A stretch of 64,000 nucleotides of DNA from ECT2AJA-044 sp965262845 (GCA_965262845.1 CBDHFX010000002.1:1178001-1242000); one strand, 5' to 3'. Counted from the stretch's first letter, positions 9,606 to 18,211 are shown. Made by a program: numbers and translations. The notes: generated from the sequence alone by a model not told the origin.

Positions 9606-9820
9606 GTAAGTTGTCAGCATTCTGTTTGGAACATACATGTTCCTTATTGCCATAAAGATGTATTTTAATAAAGTGTTGAAATATAGTTGTTTATATATCA
9701 TTAATTACAGAGCTAGCTCTGTAGCTAGCTCTGTAATTTTATCTTCACGACAAGAGCAAAAATGAGCGAATAAAAACAGCTGTTTTACCAACCTGCAAAC
9801 GACCGGAAGCTGTCCGCTAT
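9606..9820 (+). repeat. Interspersed palindromic repeat, copy A
   Basis: This is one of four related elements in the window (also 28264-28480, a split copy at 42317-42373 plus 42988-43155, and 50118-50294), all in the same orientation. From left to right it has a GTCAGCATTCTGTTTGGAA-like head, an AT-rich stretch, a perfect hairpin (9710-9743; arms ATTACAGAGCTAGCT and AGCTAGCTCTGTAAT around CTGT) followed by TTTT, a purine-rich GAGCAAAAATGAGCGAATAAAA segment interrupted by small changes between copies, and a second stem-loop (ACAGCT 9776-9781, AGCTGT 9808-9813) with a conserved ACCAACCTGC loop. No protein is encoded. Candidates are a MITE, a structured RNA or a site for a mobile element. Confidence 0.75.
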
Positions 9821-9825
9821 TATAG

Positions 9826-9880
9826 CCACTACAAACCTGCTGCCCACGCCTGCTCCAGACTATTTTAGGAAGTTGGGCTA
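9826..9880. repeat. 56-bp direct repeat, right copy
   Basis: This is the second copy of the block at 9521-9576, directly to the right of repeat copy A. The remaining sequence of the 9195-10096 gap holds no recognisable gene; 9952-9963 contains the 12-bp palindrome GGGTCATGACCC. Confidence 0.7.
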
Positions 9881-10096
9881 CGGGGGGAAGCTGCATTGCC
9901 TATGATCTTTTGTCTGCCCGGAAGGGGAACACACCACCAAAGAAATTTGGGTCATGACCCAATGAAAAAACAGATCTTAAAGTTGATGAAATGCACTAAA
10001 AAGAATCATAAAGACCTCAAAAACAACTTTCCCCGATCAAAAAAGAATGTGTATATAACAGAGGTGGGCTTATTCAAAGGGTTCTGTAACCCTGCC

Positions 10097-10546
10097 TTAT
10101 TCGGCCACCACTTCAAACTCCAGGCTAAGGTGTACTTCACGGTGCAGGCGGATCACCGCTTCGTAGCGTCCGGGTGTTTTTATAGCCCCACCATTGATCG
10201 TGATGTACTTGCGATCGATCCGATGCCCCATTTTTTCGAGCTTCGCTGAGAGGTCAGAAGCGGTCACCGAACCGAACAATTTGGTTCCATCCCTGGTCAC
10301 CTTCGCTTTGATCACGATCTCCACTTCGCCCAACGCTGCAGCAGTCGTGTTGGCATCCTCAACCAATTTCGCTTCCTTGTGCGCGCGCTGACGCAAGGTC
10401 TCCTGGAGTATTTTGATCGCTGAAGGGGTTGCCATGATCCCCATTCCCATCGGAATGAGGTAATTGCGTGCGTAACCTGGCTTAACGGTTACGATATCGT
10501 CCCTGAACCCCAGGTTCTCCACGTCTTGTTTCAGGATGATCTCCAT
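10097..10546 (-). CDS. rplI: 50S ribosomal protein L9
   Basis: This 149-aa protein begins MEIILKQDVENLGFRDDIV and has the L9 motif KPGYARNYLIPMGMG in the first domain. A charged helical linker and a C-terminal RNA-binding domain with FGSVTASDLSAKL follow. It is the last gene of rpsF-rpsR-rplI, with a 9-base gap to rpsR. Confidence 0.97.
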   Translation of the reverse strand: MEIILKQDVENLGFRDDIVTVKPGYARNYLIPMGMGIMATPSAIKILQETLRQRAHKEAKLVEDANTTAAALGEVEIVIKAKVTRDGTKLFGSVTASDLSAKLEKMGHRIDRKYITINGGAIKTPGRYEAVIRLHREVHLSLEFEVVAE

Positions 10547-10555
10547 GGTGATCTC

Positions 10556-10861
10556 TTATTTGAGCAGGTCACCTACATACGGCATCAAGGCCAGGTGGCG
10601 GGCCCGTTTGATAGCTGTGGCGACTTTGCGTTGATATTTTAGTGAGGTACCGGTTAGCCGGCGAGGAAGGATCTTTCCCTGTTCGTTCACCAGCTTCAAC
10701 AGGAAATCAGGATCCTTGTAGTCAATGAATTTGATGCCTGCCTTTTTGAAGCGGCAGTATTTTTCCTTTTTACCCGTATCAATGCTCAAAGGTGTCAGGT
10801 AACGAATGTCTGCCTGACCTGCACCCTTTGACTGGGCTTCTTTCATAATTCCGTCTGCCAT
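10556..10861 (-). CDS. rpsR: 30S ribosomal protein S18
   Basis: This 101-aa protein carries the S18 core FIDYKDPDFLLKLVNEQGKI, then LPRRLTGTSLKYQRKVATAI with the basic RNA-contacting residues, and KRARHLALMPY. An N-terminal extension of about 20 residues precedes the conserved fold, as is usual in Bacteroidota. It is separated from rpsF by 2 bases and partners S6 in the small-subunit platform. Confidence 0.96.
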   Translation of the reverse strand: MADGIMKEAQSKGAGQADIRYLTPLSIDTGKKEKYCRFKKAGIKFIDYKDPDFLLKLVNEQGKILPRRLTGTSLKYQRKVATAIKRARHLALMPYVGDLLK

Positions 10862-10863
10862 GA

Positions 10864-11214
10864 TCAGGCCTCCTGTTTTTGGTTTGACAATCGCTTACGG
10901 CGCTTTTCGGCGTACTCCACATGGTATTTATCCATCCGAACGATCAGGAAACGCATGATGCGTTCGTCGCGACACAATTCGGTTTCAAAGCTCGCGATCA
11001 GACTCCCCGGAGCCTTAAACTCAATCAGGTGGTAGAATCCACTCCTCTTTTTTTGGATCGGGTAGGCCAGTTTACGCAAACCCCAGTCTTCCGCAGATAC
11101 AATCTTAGCACCACCGGCTTTAAGCAGATCCCGGAACTTCTTTACCGTCTCCTTTATCTGTTCCTCAGATAAAACGGGATGTAAGATGAAGACGGTCTCG
11201 TACTGGTTCAACAT
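10864..11214 (-). CDS. rpsF: 30S ribosomal protein S6
   Basis: This 116-aa protein starts MLNQYETVFILHPVLSEEQI and contains EDWGLRKLAYPIQKKRSGFY and the C-terminal MRFLIVRMDKYHVEYAEKR; this is S6. It ends in Gln-Glu-Ala. The window also encodes a RimK-family glutamate ligase (22887-23798), and S6 is RimK's substrate in E. coli. Whether this tail is modified is unknown. A good promoter match lies upstream at 11272-11300. Confidence 0.96.
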   Translation of the reverse strand: MLNQYETVFILHPVLSEEQIKETVKKFRDLLKAGGAKIVSAEDWGLRKLAYPIQKKRSGFYHLIEFKAPGSLIASFETELCRDERIMRFLIVRMDKYHVEYAEKRRKRLSNQKQEA

Positions 11215-11271
11215 CTCAGAATCGTTTAATTGATGATCAATGAATTATAAGTGGTCCATAAAAACGGACGG

Positions 11272-11300
11272 CAAAGGTAGTTAATTTGTCAAATCTTCAA
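11272..11300 (-). promoter_or_regulatory. Putative promoter of rpsF-rpsR-rplI
   Basis: On the minus strand a TTG (11300-11298) is followed after 18 bases by TACCTTTG (11279-11272), close to the Bacteroidota -33/-7 pattern (TTTG, about 19 bases, TAnnTTTG). The transcript would start about 50 bases before the rpsF ATG. This is the best-spaced promoter seen in the window. Confidence 0.55.
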
Positions 11301-11374
11301 TAACCCGTCGCTCCTCTTTTGTGTTCTGTTCATAAATCATCCGGCCGTGGAAGGCCGGAAACCAGATAGCCCTT

Positions 11375-11382
11375 TATATTTG
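11375..11382 (+). promoter_or_regulatory. Putative -7 box of dnaX, almost touching the ATG
   Basis: TATATTTG lies 4 bases before the dnaX start codon. If used, transcription would begin at or near the ATG, giving a leaderless or nearly leaderless message. No clear -33 element is present; a CCGGCC/GGCCGG hairpin (11341-11358) lies where it would be. Confidence 0.35.
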
Positions 11383-11386
11383 CCCT

Positions 11387-13186
11387 ATGGAGCATTTTGT
11401 CGTTTCGGCGCGGAAATACCGACCACAGGATTTTGAGAGCGTGGTGGGGCAGCAACCGATCACCCGTACGCTTCAGTGTGCGATCAAAAATAACCATTTG
11501 GCCCAGGCGCTGCTGTTTTGCGGCCCGCGCGGGGTAGGAAAAACGACCTGTGCGCGGATCCTGGCCAAGGCGATCAATCTGGACGATGAGCATGCCGCCC
11601 TCACGGGCGGAGAAGAGGACTTCCCGTTCAACATCTTTGAGCTTGATGCGGCATCAAACAATTCGGTGGACGACATCCGGAACCTGATCGATCAGGTTCG
11701 CTTTGCTCCGCAGCAAGGGAAATTCAAGATATATATCATTGATGAGGTCCATATGCTGAGCCAGGCCGCTTTCAACGCCTTTCTCAAGACTTTGGAGGAA
11801 CCGCCGGCACATGCGGTGTTTATTCTGGCGACCACGGAAAAACGCAAGATCATCCCAACCATTTTATCGCGCTGCCAGATCTTCGATTTCCATCGGATCG
11901 GGGTGGAGGACATCGTGGGGTATCTTCAGTATGTTGCGGAGCAGGAAGGGGTAAGCGCTGAGCAGGACGCCTTGCATATTATCGCTCAGAAAGCAGATGG
12001 CGCCATGCGCGATGCCTTATCGATCTTCGATCGGATGGTGAGTTTCTCGGGCAAGGGTAACGAGCTTACGTATGAGGCCGTGATCGACAATCTGAGCATA
12101 CTTGACTACGAATACTATTTCAAATTGGTGGGGCATCTGGTTGGGCAAGACATCAGCTCGAGTCTGATGCTTTTTGATGAGGTACTGAAAAAGGGATTTG
12201 ACGGTCATCATTTCGTGAATGGGTTAGCCGGGCATCTGCGGAATTTGCTTGTTTGTCAGGACGAGGCGACCCTGGCCTTACTACAGGTTGGTGAGAAGAT
12301 CCGGGAGCGATACCGGCAACAGGCTGAAGCCTGCTCCATAACATGGCTGGCAGGCGCGCTGGAACAAGTCAGCAAGGCCGATCTACAATACAAAACGAGC
12401 AGTAATCAGCGCCTCCTGGTTGAAATAACCCTGATGCAGCTTTGTTCCCTCAATCCTGAGGCAAAAAAAAAAGTAGTTGAGGAAGCAGGGATCCTGAATC
12501 CGGCCGAGGCAAAGGTTCGCTATCGCACGGCTGCTGCCGCAAAGGAACCTACGCCTCCCCGATCCGATCGAAGAGAGGAAACCACTTTGCCCAAAGCAGC
12601 TGCTCCAACCCCATCCCCCTCTTCAGAAGGCGAAGAGAGTGCCTTGACAGAGCCGGTTTCCCCACCTTCCTCCGGCAAGGAGGAAAAGGCCTCCATTCCG
12701 CCAGCACAAAAAACGCGTCGATCGCGGGTAGCCACACTATCCATCAACACCCTATTAAACGAGCAGGAACAAAAGGAAAAGCCCGCGATCAGATCCGACT
12801 CGCCCAGGGATCCGGCCGATCCCTTTGACCAGGAGCGTTTTCAATATTACTGGGACCTCTACTGTGACAAGCTTAGGGAAGAACAAAAATGGAACCTCTT
12901 GAATACCCTGAACAAACACAAACCAAAGCTGGAGGCAGGGTTCAGAGTGCGCTTTGAAGTGGAAAACAACATTCAGTACAACGAAATTGAAAAGGAAAAG
13001 CCGGAGTTGATGGAATTTCTTCGGACCCGGCTCAACAATTTCCAGATACAGTTGGAAGCCGTAGTGCTGGAACACGAACAAGTGAAGCAACTGTATACCC
13101 CTCAGGAGAAATTCAGGCACATGGGTGGAAAAAATCCGGCGTTGCTTGACCTGCGCAAACGGCTTGACCTGGACGTGGATTTTTAA
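11387..13186 (+). CDS. dnaX: DNA polymerase III subunit gamma/tau
   Basis: This is the 599-aa clamp-loader ATPase. It has the Walker A motif GPRGVGKTTCA near residue 45, the Walker B IIDEVHMLS near 120, and the sensor/arginine region ATTEKRKIIPTILSRCQIFDFHRI. The four zinc-binding cysteines found between Walker A and ELDAASNNSVDDIRNL in E. coli are missing, as in other Flavobacteriia-type proteins. Domains I-III end near residue 355; a proline/serine-rich linker (about 365-480) and a C-terminal tau-like domain follow. At codons 359-362 ten consecutive A encode Ala-Lys-Lys-Lys, and both shifted frames stop at once. This is a strong candidate for a short gamma form made by slippage. Confidence 0.96.
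   Translation: MEHFVVSARKYRPQDFESVVGQQPITRTLQCAIKNNHLAQALLFCGPRGVGKTTCARILAKAINLDDEHAALTGGEEDFPFNIFELDAASNNSVDDIRNLIDQVRFAPQQGKFKIYIIDEVHMLSQAAFNAFLKTLEEPPAHAVFILATTEKRKIIPTILSRCQIFDFHRIGVEDIVGYLQYVAEQEGVSAEQDALHIIAQKADGAMRDALSIFDRMVSFSGKGNELTYEAVIDNLSILDYEYYFKLVGHLVGQDISSSLMLFDEVLKKGFDGHHFVNGLAGHLRNLLVCQDEATLALLQVGEKIRERYRQQAEACSITWLAGALEQVSKADLQYKTSSNQRLLVEITLMQLCSLNPEAKKKVVEEAGILNPAEAKVRYRTAAAAKEPTPPRSDRREETTLPKAAAPTPSPSSEGEESALTEPVSPPSSGKEEKASIPPAQKTRRSRVATLSINTLLNEQEQKEKPAIRSDSPRDPADPFDQERFQYYWDLYCDKLREEQKWNLLNTLNKHKPKLEAGFRVRFEVENNIQYNEIEKEKPELMEFLRTRLNNFQIQLEAVVLEHEQVKQLYTPQEKFRHMGGKNPALLDLRKRLDLDVDF
12461..12480 (+). promoter_or_regulatory. A10 slippage site in dnaX
   Basis: The run A10 (12463-12472) sits at the end of domain III. 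Loss of one A, or a -1 ribosomal shift, reads AAG then TAG (12474-12476). Gain of one A reads AGT AGT TGA (stop 12478-12480). Either event gives a protein of about 363 residues made of domains I-III only, like gamma. Programmed slippage on A-runs in dnaX is known in E. coli (ribosomal) and Thermus thermophilus (transcriptional); use here is inferred. Confidence 0.6.
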
Positions 13187-13245
13187 CTGCCCGGGGAACA
13201 TTTCCTATCGGGCCGCGAGGCCCATACAGATTGGACCTGATTTCC

Positions 13246-13253
13246 TATATTTG
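13246..13253 (+). promoter_or_regulatory. Putative -7 box of isocitrate dehydrogenase gene
   Basis: TATATTTG lies 35 bases before the ATG at 13289. A GGGCC/GGCCC hairpin (13210-13223) between the dnaX stop and this box could end the dnaX transcript, although no T-run follows it. The -33 element is unclear. Confidence 0.4.
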
Positions 13254-13288
13254 GCCCTCTTCAGGAGTCTGACACAAAATCCAATTGA

Positions 13289-14527
13289 ATGAGTTTTGAA
13301 AAGATCAAAGTTGCGGATCCGGTGGTAGAGATGGATGGCGATGAAATGACGCGTATTATTTGGCAATTCATCAAGGACAAGCTGATCCTTCCCTACCTCG
13401 ATATTCAGCTGGAATACTACGACCTCGGGATCGGGAAACGCGACGAGACAAATGACCGGATAACGGTGGAAGCGGCCGAAGCAGTGAAGAAACACAGGGT
13501 CGGGATCAAGTGTGCGACGATTACGCCTGATGAAACGCGTGTTAGGGAATTCGGGCTGAAGAAAATGTGGCGCTCACCAAATGGAACCATCCGAAACATC
13601 ATTGGAGGGACGGTCTTCCGCGAGCCGATCATGATAAGCAACGTGCCGCGCTTGGTGCCGGGATGGACCAGGCCGATCTGCATTGGCCGGCATGCCTTCG
13701 GAGACCAGTACCGCGCTACGGATACCGTGATCAAGGAAAAAGGAAAATTAACCATGAGCTTTATTCCGGATGGCGGTGGCGAGGAGCAAATCTGGGAAGT
13801 GTACCATTTTAAGAATGGCGGTGGTGTGGCCATGAGCATGTACAACACAGACGAATCGATCTACGGATTTGCACGCAGCAGTATGAATCAGGCCCTGATA
13901 AAGAGATGGCCACTGTACCTGAGTACCAAGGACACTATCCTGAAAGCCTATGATGGTCGTTTCAAGCAGATCTTTCAGGAAGTATTCGATAACGAATTCA
14001 GGGATCGGTTTGAAGCGGCTGGAATTACCTATGAGCACCGTTTGATTGATGACATGGTGGCTGCCGCATTAAAATGGGAAGGTGCATTCGTATGGGCATG
14101 CAAGAATTACGACGGTGATGTGCAGTCGGATACCGTTGCACAGGGATTTGGATCATTGGGATTGATGACCTCCACCCTACTGACCCCGGACGGGGAAGTG
14201 ATGGAGGCCGAGGCTGCGCACGGAACGGTAACCCGCCACTATCGCCAGCATCAGCAAGGCAAAAAAACTTCAACAAACCCGATCGCATCGGTCTTCGCCT
14301 GGACGCGTGGATTGGCACATCGCGGAAAGCTGGATGGTAACGATGCGTTGGTCCATTTTGCGCAGTCACTGGAAGCAGTTTGTGTGGAAACGGTTGAAAG
14401 TGGTCGCATGACCAAGGATCTGGCTTTGTTGATCTATGGCAAGCATATGACCGACGAACATTGGCTAACCACCGGGGAATTCCTAACGGCCCTGGACGAA
14501 GGGCTGAAGGCAAAACTGGGTGTCTAA
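13289..14527 (+). CDS. icd: NADP-dependent isocitrate dehydrogenase (eukaryotic-like type)
   Basis: This 412-aa protein is of the dimeric type related to human IDH1/IDH2 rather than E. coli Icd. It has VVEMDGDEMTRIIW at the start, the substrate loop RSPNGTIRN (95-103), GGTVFREPI, and the conserved WTRPICIGRHAFGDQYRATD with the substrate arginine at about residue 134. The C-terminal half has AEAAHGTVTRHYR and KTSTNPIASVFAW. It converts isocitrate to 2-oxoglutarate in the TCA cycle with formation of NADPH. It stands alone, between dnaX and a Fic gene. Confidence 0.95.
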   Translation: MSFEKIKVADPVVEMDGDEMTRIIWQFIKDKLILPYLDIQLEYYDLGIGKRDETNDRITVEAAEAVKKHRVGIKCATITPDETRVREFGLKKMWRSPNGTIRNIIGGTVFREPIMISNVPRLVPGWTRPICIGRHAFGDQYRATDTVIKEKGKLTMSFIPDGGGEEQIWEVYHFKNGGGVAMSMYNTDESIYGFARSSMNQALIKRWPLYLSTKDTILKAYDGRFKQIFQEVFDNEFRDRFEAAGITYEHRLIDDMVAAALKWEGAFVWACKNYDGDVQSDTVAQGFGSLGLMTSTLLTPDGEVMEAEAAHGTVTRHYRQHQQGKKTSTNPIASVFAWTRGLAHRGKLDGNDALVHFAQSLEAVCVETVESGRMTKDLALLIYGKHMTDEHWLTTGEFLTALDEGLKAKLGV

Positions 14528-14742
14528 CGCGTATGATTAGGTGTACGGATTAGGGTTCTTTATTTACAAATATCAGGGTCTTTCCTGTAGTTTTCTGTCA
14601 TATTCCCATATCCCTGATGGATCTTTTTCCTATTAGACACTTTAATACTCCCCTCTTTTTCGGACCAATGGCTACGTTTGATATTCGTCAAGGGGCATGG
14701 CTAGTTAAGGAGATTGTTTCGGAACATGTGCAACGAGCCACG

Positions 14743-14750
14743 TATATTTG
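14743..14750 (+). promoter_or_regulatory. Putative -7 box of fic gene
   Basis: TATATTTG lies 21 bases upstream of the chosen fic ATG (14772). Its last three bases form an in-frame TTG that could also be read as a start, but a promoter role explains the motif better. The 220-base gap to the left holds only a weak ATCAGGG/CCCTGAT inverted pair. Confidence 0.4.
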
Positions 14751-14771
14751 ACTGGTCAATCTAAAAAAATA

Positions 14772-15881
14772 ATGCCAGCAGTCCACTATCACGAGGGTAA
14801 ATTCCCACCGGAAGAACGTCTTGACTGGTCCGTGTTAATTCCGTTGCTCGGCCCTGCAACAGGGGCAGTCATGCGTTACGACGAAATGCTCTCCATCATT
14901 CCGAGCCCTCGCGTGCTGTTAGCGAACCTGGCTACCTGGGAAGCGGTACTCTCTTCACGCATTGAGGGCACGCAGGCTACTATGGGCGATGTGTTGGAAT
15001 TCCAGGCATTAAATGAGGAGACGTCTTCTGAGCCTCATAGCGACGTGCGGGAAGTCACCAATTACATACACGCAATCCGGAAGGCAGAAGAGATGCTGAA
15101 TGAGCTTCCACTTTGCAAGCGCGTTATCTGTGAAGCACATAAAGTTCTGCTCTCCGGAGTCCGTGGACATGGAAGGGCACTGGGCGAGTATCGGCGCATC
15201 CAAAATTGGATTGGACGGCCCGGATGTACCCTGCAGGAGGCCAGATTTGTGCCTCACAGTGCAGGAACACTCACTGATGCCATGAGCAATTGGGAGTCCT
15301 ATATGCATCAGGACGCACCTGACCGCCTCGTGCAACTCGCGATCTTACACGCCGAGTTTGAAGCTCTCCATCCGTTTTTGGATGGCAATGGGCGCCTCGG
15401 GCGTATGCTGGTGCCTTTGTTCCTGTGGCAACGCAACGTCATTAAACACCCTGTGTTCTATATCAGTGCCTATTTCGAAGCCCATCGCGATGACTATTAC
15501 GAAAAGTTGCTCGCTATTTCGCGCGACGATGACTGGACTGGTTGGTGCCGGTTTTTCCTGGAAGCAGTTCAGGTACAGGCTGAAGATCATCTAAACAAAG
15601 CCAATGCTATCCTCAAGTTGTATGACGACCTAAAGAATCGCGTGACGGACTTGACCCGATCGCCTTATGCTATTCGCGCCCTGGATTGGATATTTAAGAA
15701 TCCGATCTTCAGCAGTACAGCCTTTGTGAAAAAAGCGGATATTCCCGAGCCGACGGCGCGGCGTTTTCTGGCGGTGTTACGCGAGAATGGAATTTTAGAA
15801 GTAATGAAGCCCGGCCACGGCCGCAAACCGACCCTTTTCGGATTACCGGACCTTTTGCTTTTTCACATCACAGAAAAATAG
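14772..15881 (+). CDS. Fic family protein (class II, self-inhibited), 369 aa
   Basis: The protein has the complete Fic active-site motif HPFLDGNGRLGR (about 200-211), with the catalytic His and the Arg that holds ATP phosphates. An N-terminal Fic/DOC domain precedes it. The inhibitory motif (S/T)xxxE(G/N) appears as SSRIEG at about 61-66, which marks class II proteins that keep their own AMP-transferase activity off. The C-terminal 80 residues look like a winged helix-turn-helix. These enzymes usually transfer AMP to a hydroxyl of a target protein; the target here is unknown. The ATG at 14772 (MPAVHYHEGKFPP) is preferred to the upstream TTG. Confidence 0.88.
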   Translation: MPAVHYHEGKFPPEERLDWSVLIPLLGPATGAVMRYDEMLSIIPSPRVLLANLATWEAVLSSRIEGTQATMGDVLEFQALNEETSSEPHSDVREVTNYIHAIRKAEEMLNELPLCKRVICEAHKVLLSGVRGHGRALGEYRRIQNWIGRPGCTLQEARFVPHSAGTLTDAMSNWESYMHQDAPDRLVQLAILHAEFEALHPFLDGNGRLGRMLVPLFLWQRNVIKHPVFYISAYFEAHRDDYYEKLLAISRDDDWTGWCRFFLEAVQVQAEDHLNKANAILKLYDDLKNRVTDLTRSPYAIRALDWIFKNPIFSSTAFVKKADIPEPTARRFLAVLRENGILEVMKPGHGRKPTLFGLPDLLLFHITEK

Positions 15882-15913
15882 TCCTTTGTGACGATTCTAT
15901 TAGCAACAAAAGC

Positions 15914-15951
15914 GTTTGTCGATCACTTTTTGGCAAAAGTGATCGACAAAC
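15914..15951. terminator. Perfect 17-bp hairpin after fic
   Basis: The arms GTTTGTCGATCACTTTT and AAAAGTGATCGACAAAC pair perfectly around a TGGC loop, 33 bases after the fic stop. Seven T (15962-15968) follow after a 10-base gap. This could terminate fic and, being symmetrical, the pseudogene opposite. The stem is unusually long for a terminator, so a recombination or protein-binding site is an alternative. Confidence 0.5.
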
Positions 15952-15980
15952 AATTCCCAGCTTTTTTTGATAACCGGACC

Positions 15981-16289
15981 TTATACTCCGTAGGCATTTT
16001 CGAACCCCCTACGTTTTTTAAGGTAGTCGGCTAAGGGTATTCGTGTACCTTCGTCCTCTTTCTTTGCTTCGTCATAAAGCCTTATTTCTATCTCTTCCTG
16101 ATAATACCTTTCAATATCTCCGAACAAGATGTCAGTTGAAGGAGTTGTTTTCGCTCCTTTACGGTTCCACGTAATATCCCAGGGAGTTCCTTTCTCATGG
16201 GTCAGCTGCCTCAACTTCACCGCACTGTGCCCACCGTAAACCTCTCCCAAACTTTATTCAGAAGCTGCTGAATGTCCTTTGCCATTTTC
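15981..16289 (-). pseudogene. Panacea-domain (DUF4065/SocA-like) antitoxin remnant
   Basis: The 89-codon frame ending at 15981 contains VYGGHSAVKLRQLTHEKGTPWD, typical of the C-terminal end of Panacea/DUF4065 proteins, which often act as antitoxins. The upstream piece MAKDIQQLLNKVWE begins at 16289 in another frame; restoring one G near 16240 would join them as KVWE-EVYGGHS. The usual N-terminal half is absent because the acyl-CoA synthetase gene lies there. It is therefore both truncated and frameshifted. It lies next to the fic gene, so the area may be the remains of a small defence or toxin-antitoxin patch. Confidence 0.45.
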
Positions 16290-16356
16290 GGTTGTTTTTC
16301 TGTATTCCCGATGTTTATCGGACGGTTTTTCGTGGAACCAGAAAACCCCCGATCCC

Positions 16357-18132
16357 TCAATGGGTTCGGGGAGGCTCACCGTAGATCTCTTCATATAAAT
16401 GGGCGTATTTCTCAAGAATGGGCTTGCGACGCAATTTCATGGTCGGGGTCAGCTCCCCACCTTCAACCGTCCACTGGGTGGGAGTCAACCTGAATTTCTT
16501 GATCTTTTCCCAGCTCCCGTACGATTCGTTCTTCTTCTTCACTTCCTCGCGATAGCGTTTGACGATCTGCTCGTGCCGGATCATTTCTTCGTTTGTGGTA
16601 TACGCCATATCCTTGATCCTGCACCAGCGACGCAAATGCTCAAAATCGGGCTGGATCAAGGCCGACGGATGTTTTTGCCCCTCACCGATCACCATGACAT
16701 TTTCGATGAAGCGACTTTCCTTAAGCGTGTTTTCCATAGCCTGCGGTGCAATGTATTTTCCGCCTGAGGTCTTGAAGATCTGTTTCTTTCGGTCGGTGAT
16801 CTTAAGAAACCGGCCCTCCACGATCCTGCCTATGTCCCCGGTATGAAACCATCCGTCCTTAATGACCTCCCCGGTCAGATCGGGACGATTGTAGTAGCCC
16901 ATCATAACGTTCGGGCCCTTGACGAGGATCTCACCATCTTCAGCGATCCTAACCTCCACATCATCAATGACGGGTCCGACCGTGCCGATCCGGCGATCCC
17001 GATCATTATCACCATTGACTGACACTACCGGTGAGGTTTCGGTTAGCCCATAGCCTTCCTGGATAGGGATCCCAGCCGCTAAAAAAATGCGCGCCAGGCG
17101 CGGATTCAGAGCGGCACTCCCCGAAGCAATGGCCTTAACATTGCCGCCCAGGGCCGCTTGCCACTTGCTGAAGATCAGCTTGCGGGCAATGCTCAGCTTC
17201 AACTTATAAAAAACAGACTTTCCAACGATATCATACTCTTCTCCGACACTGACTGCCCAGAAGAACAAGGCCCGTTTGATTCCCTTCAGCTCTTCCCCAC
17301 GCGCAATGATGCGGTCGTACACTTTTTCGAGCAATCGCGGAACGGCCGTAAATACTTCAGGCCGAACATCGCGAATATCGTCACCAATGGTATCGAGGGA
17401 TTCCGCATAATACAGAGATATTCCGGCATACGTATAAAAATAGGTGATCACCCGTTCGTAGATATGGCAGAGCGGTAAAAAACTCACTCCCCTGGCATTC
17501 TCATTGATCAATAATCGGGCGCGGGCGCTCATGACGTTGCTCACGATGTTTCGGTGACTGAGCATCACCCCTTTTGGTTGTCCGGTGGTACCGGAGGTGT
17601 AGATCAGGGTTGCGAGGTCTTCGTCCCGGACCCGGTCCATAAGCTCACTGACCTCAGTCTGGTTGCTACCGTCAGTACCGCGCTCAATGACTTCGGACCA
17701 GTGCCTGGCACCTTCGACCTGATCAAAGGTGTAGACTTCTTCCAGGCTGGGGATCTCCGGTTTGCATCGCATGACTTTTTCGTACAGTTCCTGGTCGGAA
17801 ACGAAGCAGAGCTTAATCCCCGCGTCGTTAAAAATAAATTTGTAGTCTGTTTCAGAGGCAGTCGGATAAATGGGTACATCCTGTGCTCCGATCTGCAAAA
17901 CCCCTATATCGATGATGTTCCACTCGGTCCGGTTATTGGAGATCAGTGCGATCTTATCATCGGGCCGCAGGCCCATACGCAACAGTGCGCGACTGATCTT
18001 ATTGACCTGATCAATGAATTCCCGGGTTGAAGTCGTAATCCATTTCCCGTTAACCTTGCTCACAAGGCAATCATCCTTTGGATGATGCTCCAGGGCGTGG
18101 TACGGGAAATCAAAGAGTCGTTTGATTTCCAT
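16357..18132 (-). CDS. Long-chain acyl-CoA synthetase (AMP-forming)
   Basis: This 591-aa member of the ANL adenylating family has the P-loop-like motif YTSGTTGQPKGVMLSH, the A5 motif GYGLTETSPV, and HTGDIG and the hinge ITDRKKQIFKTSGGKYIAP, with the conserved lysine near LTPTMKLRRK. It activates fatty acids with ATP and CoA for degradation or lipid synthesis. The start MEIKRLFDFPYHA (18132) is chosen because a longer frame adds 31 unsupported residues and would remove the room for the promoter box at 18161-18168. It is divergent from purL. Confidence 0.92.
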   Translation of the reverse strand: MEIKRLFDFPYHALEHHPKDDCLVSKVNGKWITTSTREFIDQVNKISRALLRMGLRPDDKIALISNNRTEWNIIDIGVLQIGAQDVPIYPTASETDYKFIFNDAGIKLCFVSDQELYEKVMRCKPEIPSLEEVYTFDQVEGARHWSEVIERGTDGSNQTEVSELMDRVRDEDLATLIYTSGTTGQPKGVMLSHRNIVSNVMSARARLLINENARGVSFLPLCHIYERVITYFYTYAGISLYYAESLDTIGDDIRDVRPEVFTAVPRLLEKVYDRIIARGEELKGIKRALFFWAVSVGEEYDIVGKSVFYKLKLSIARKLIFSKWQAALGGNVKAIASGSAALNPRLARIFLAAGIPIQEGYGLTETSPVVSVNGDNDRDRRIGTVGPVIDDVEVRIAEDGEILVKGPNVMMGYYNRPDLTGEVIKDGWFHTGDIGRIVEGRFLKITDRKKQIFKTSGGKYIAPQAMENTLKESRFIENVMVIGEGQKHPSALIQPDFEHLRRWCRIKDMAYTTNEEMIRHEQIVKRYREEVKKKNESYGSWEKIKKFRLTPTQWTVEGGELTPTMKLRRKPILEKYAHLYEEIYGEPPRTH

Positions 18133-18160
18133 AGCAGCAGTATTATCGTGATTCAGTTCC

Positions 18161-18168
18161 CAAATATA
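18161..18168 (-). promoter_or_regulatory. Putative -7 box of acyl-CoA synthetase gene
   Basis: On the minus strand this is TATATTTG, about 28 bases before the ATG at 18132. It lies in the 95-base divergent region shared with purL. The -33 element is not obvious. Confidence 0.4.
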
Positions 18169-18211
18169 ACCGAAAGAATGTTTTTGGTTCACGCGGCATA
18201 TGATGTATTGG

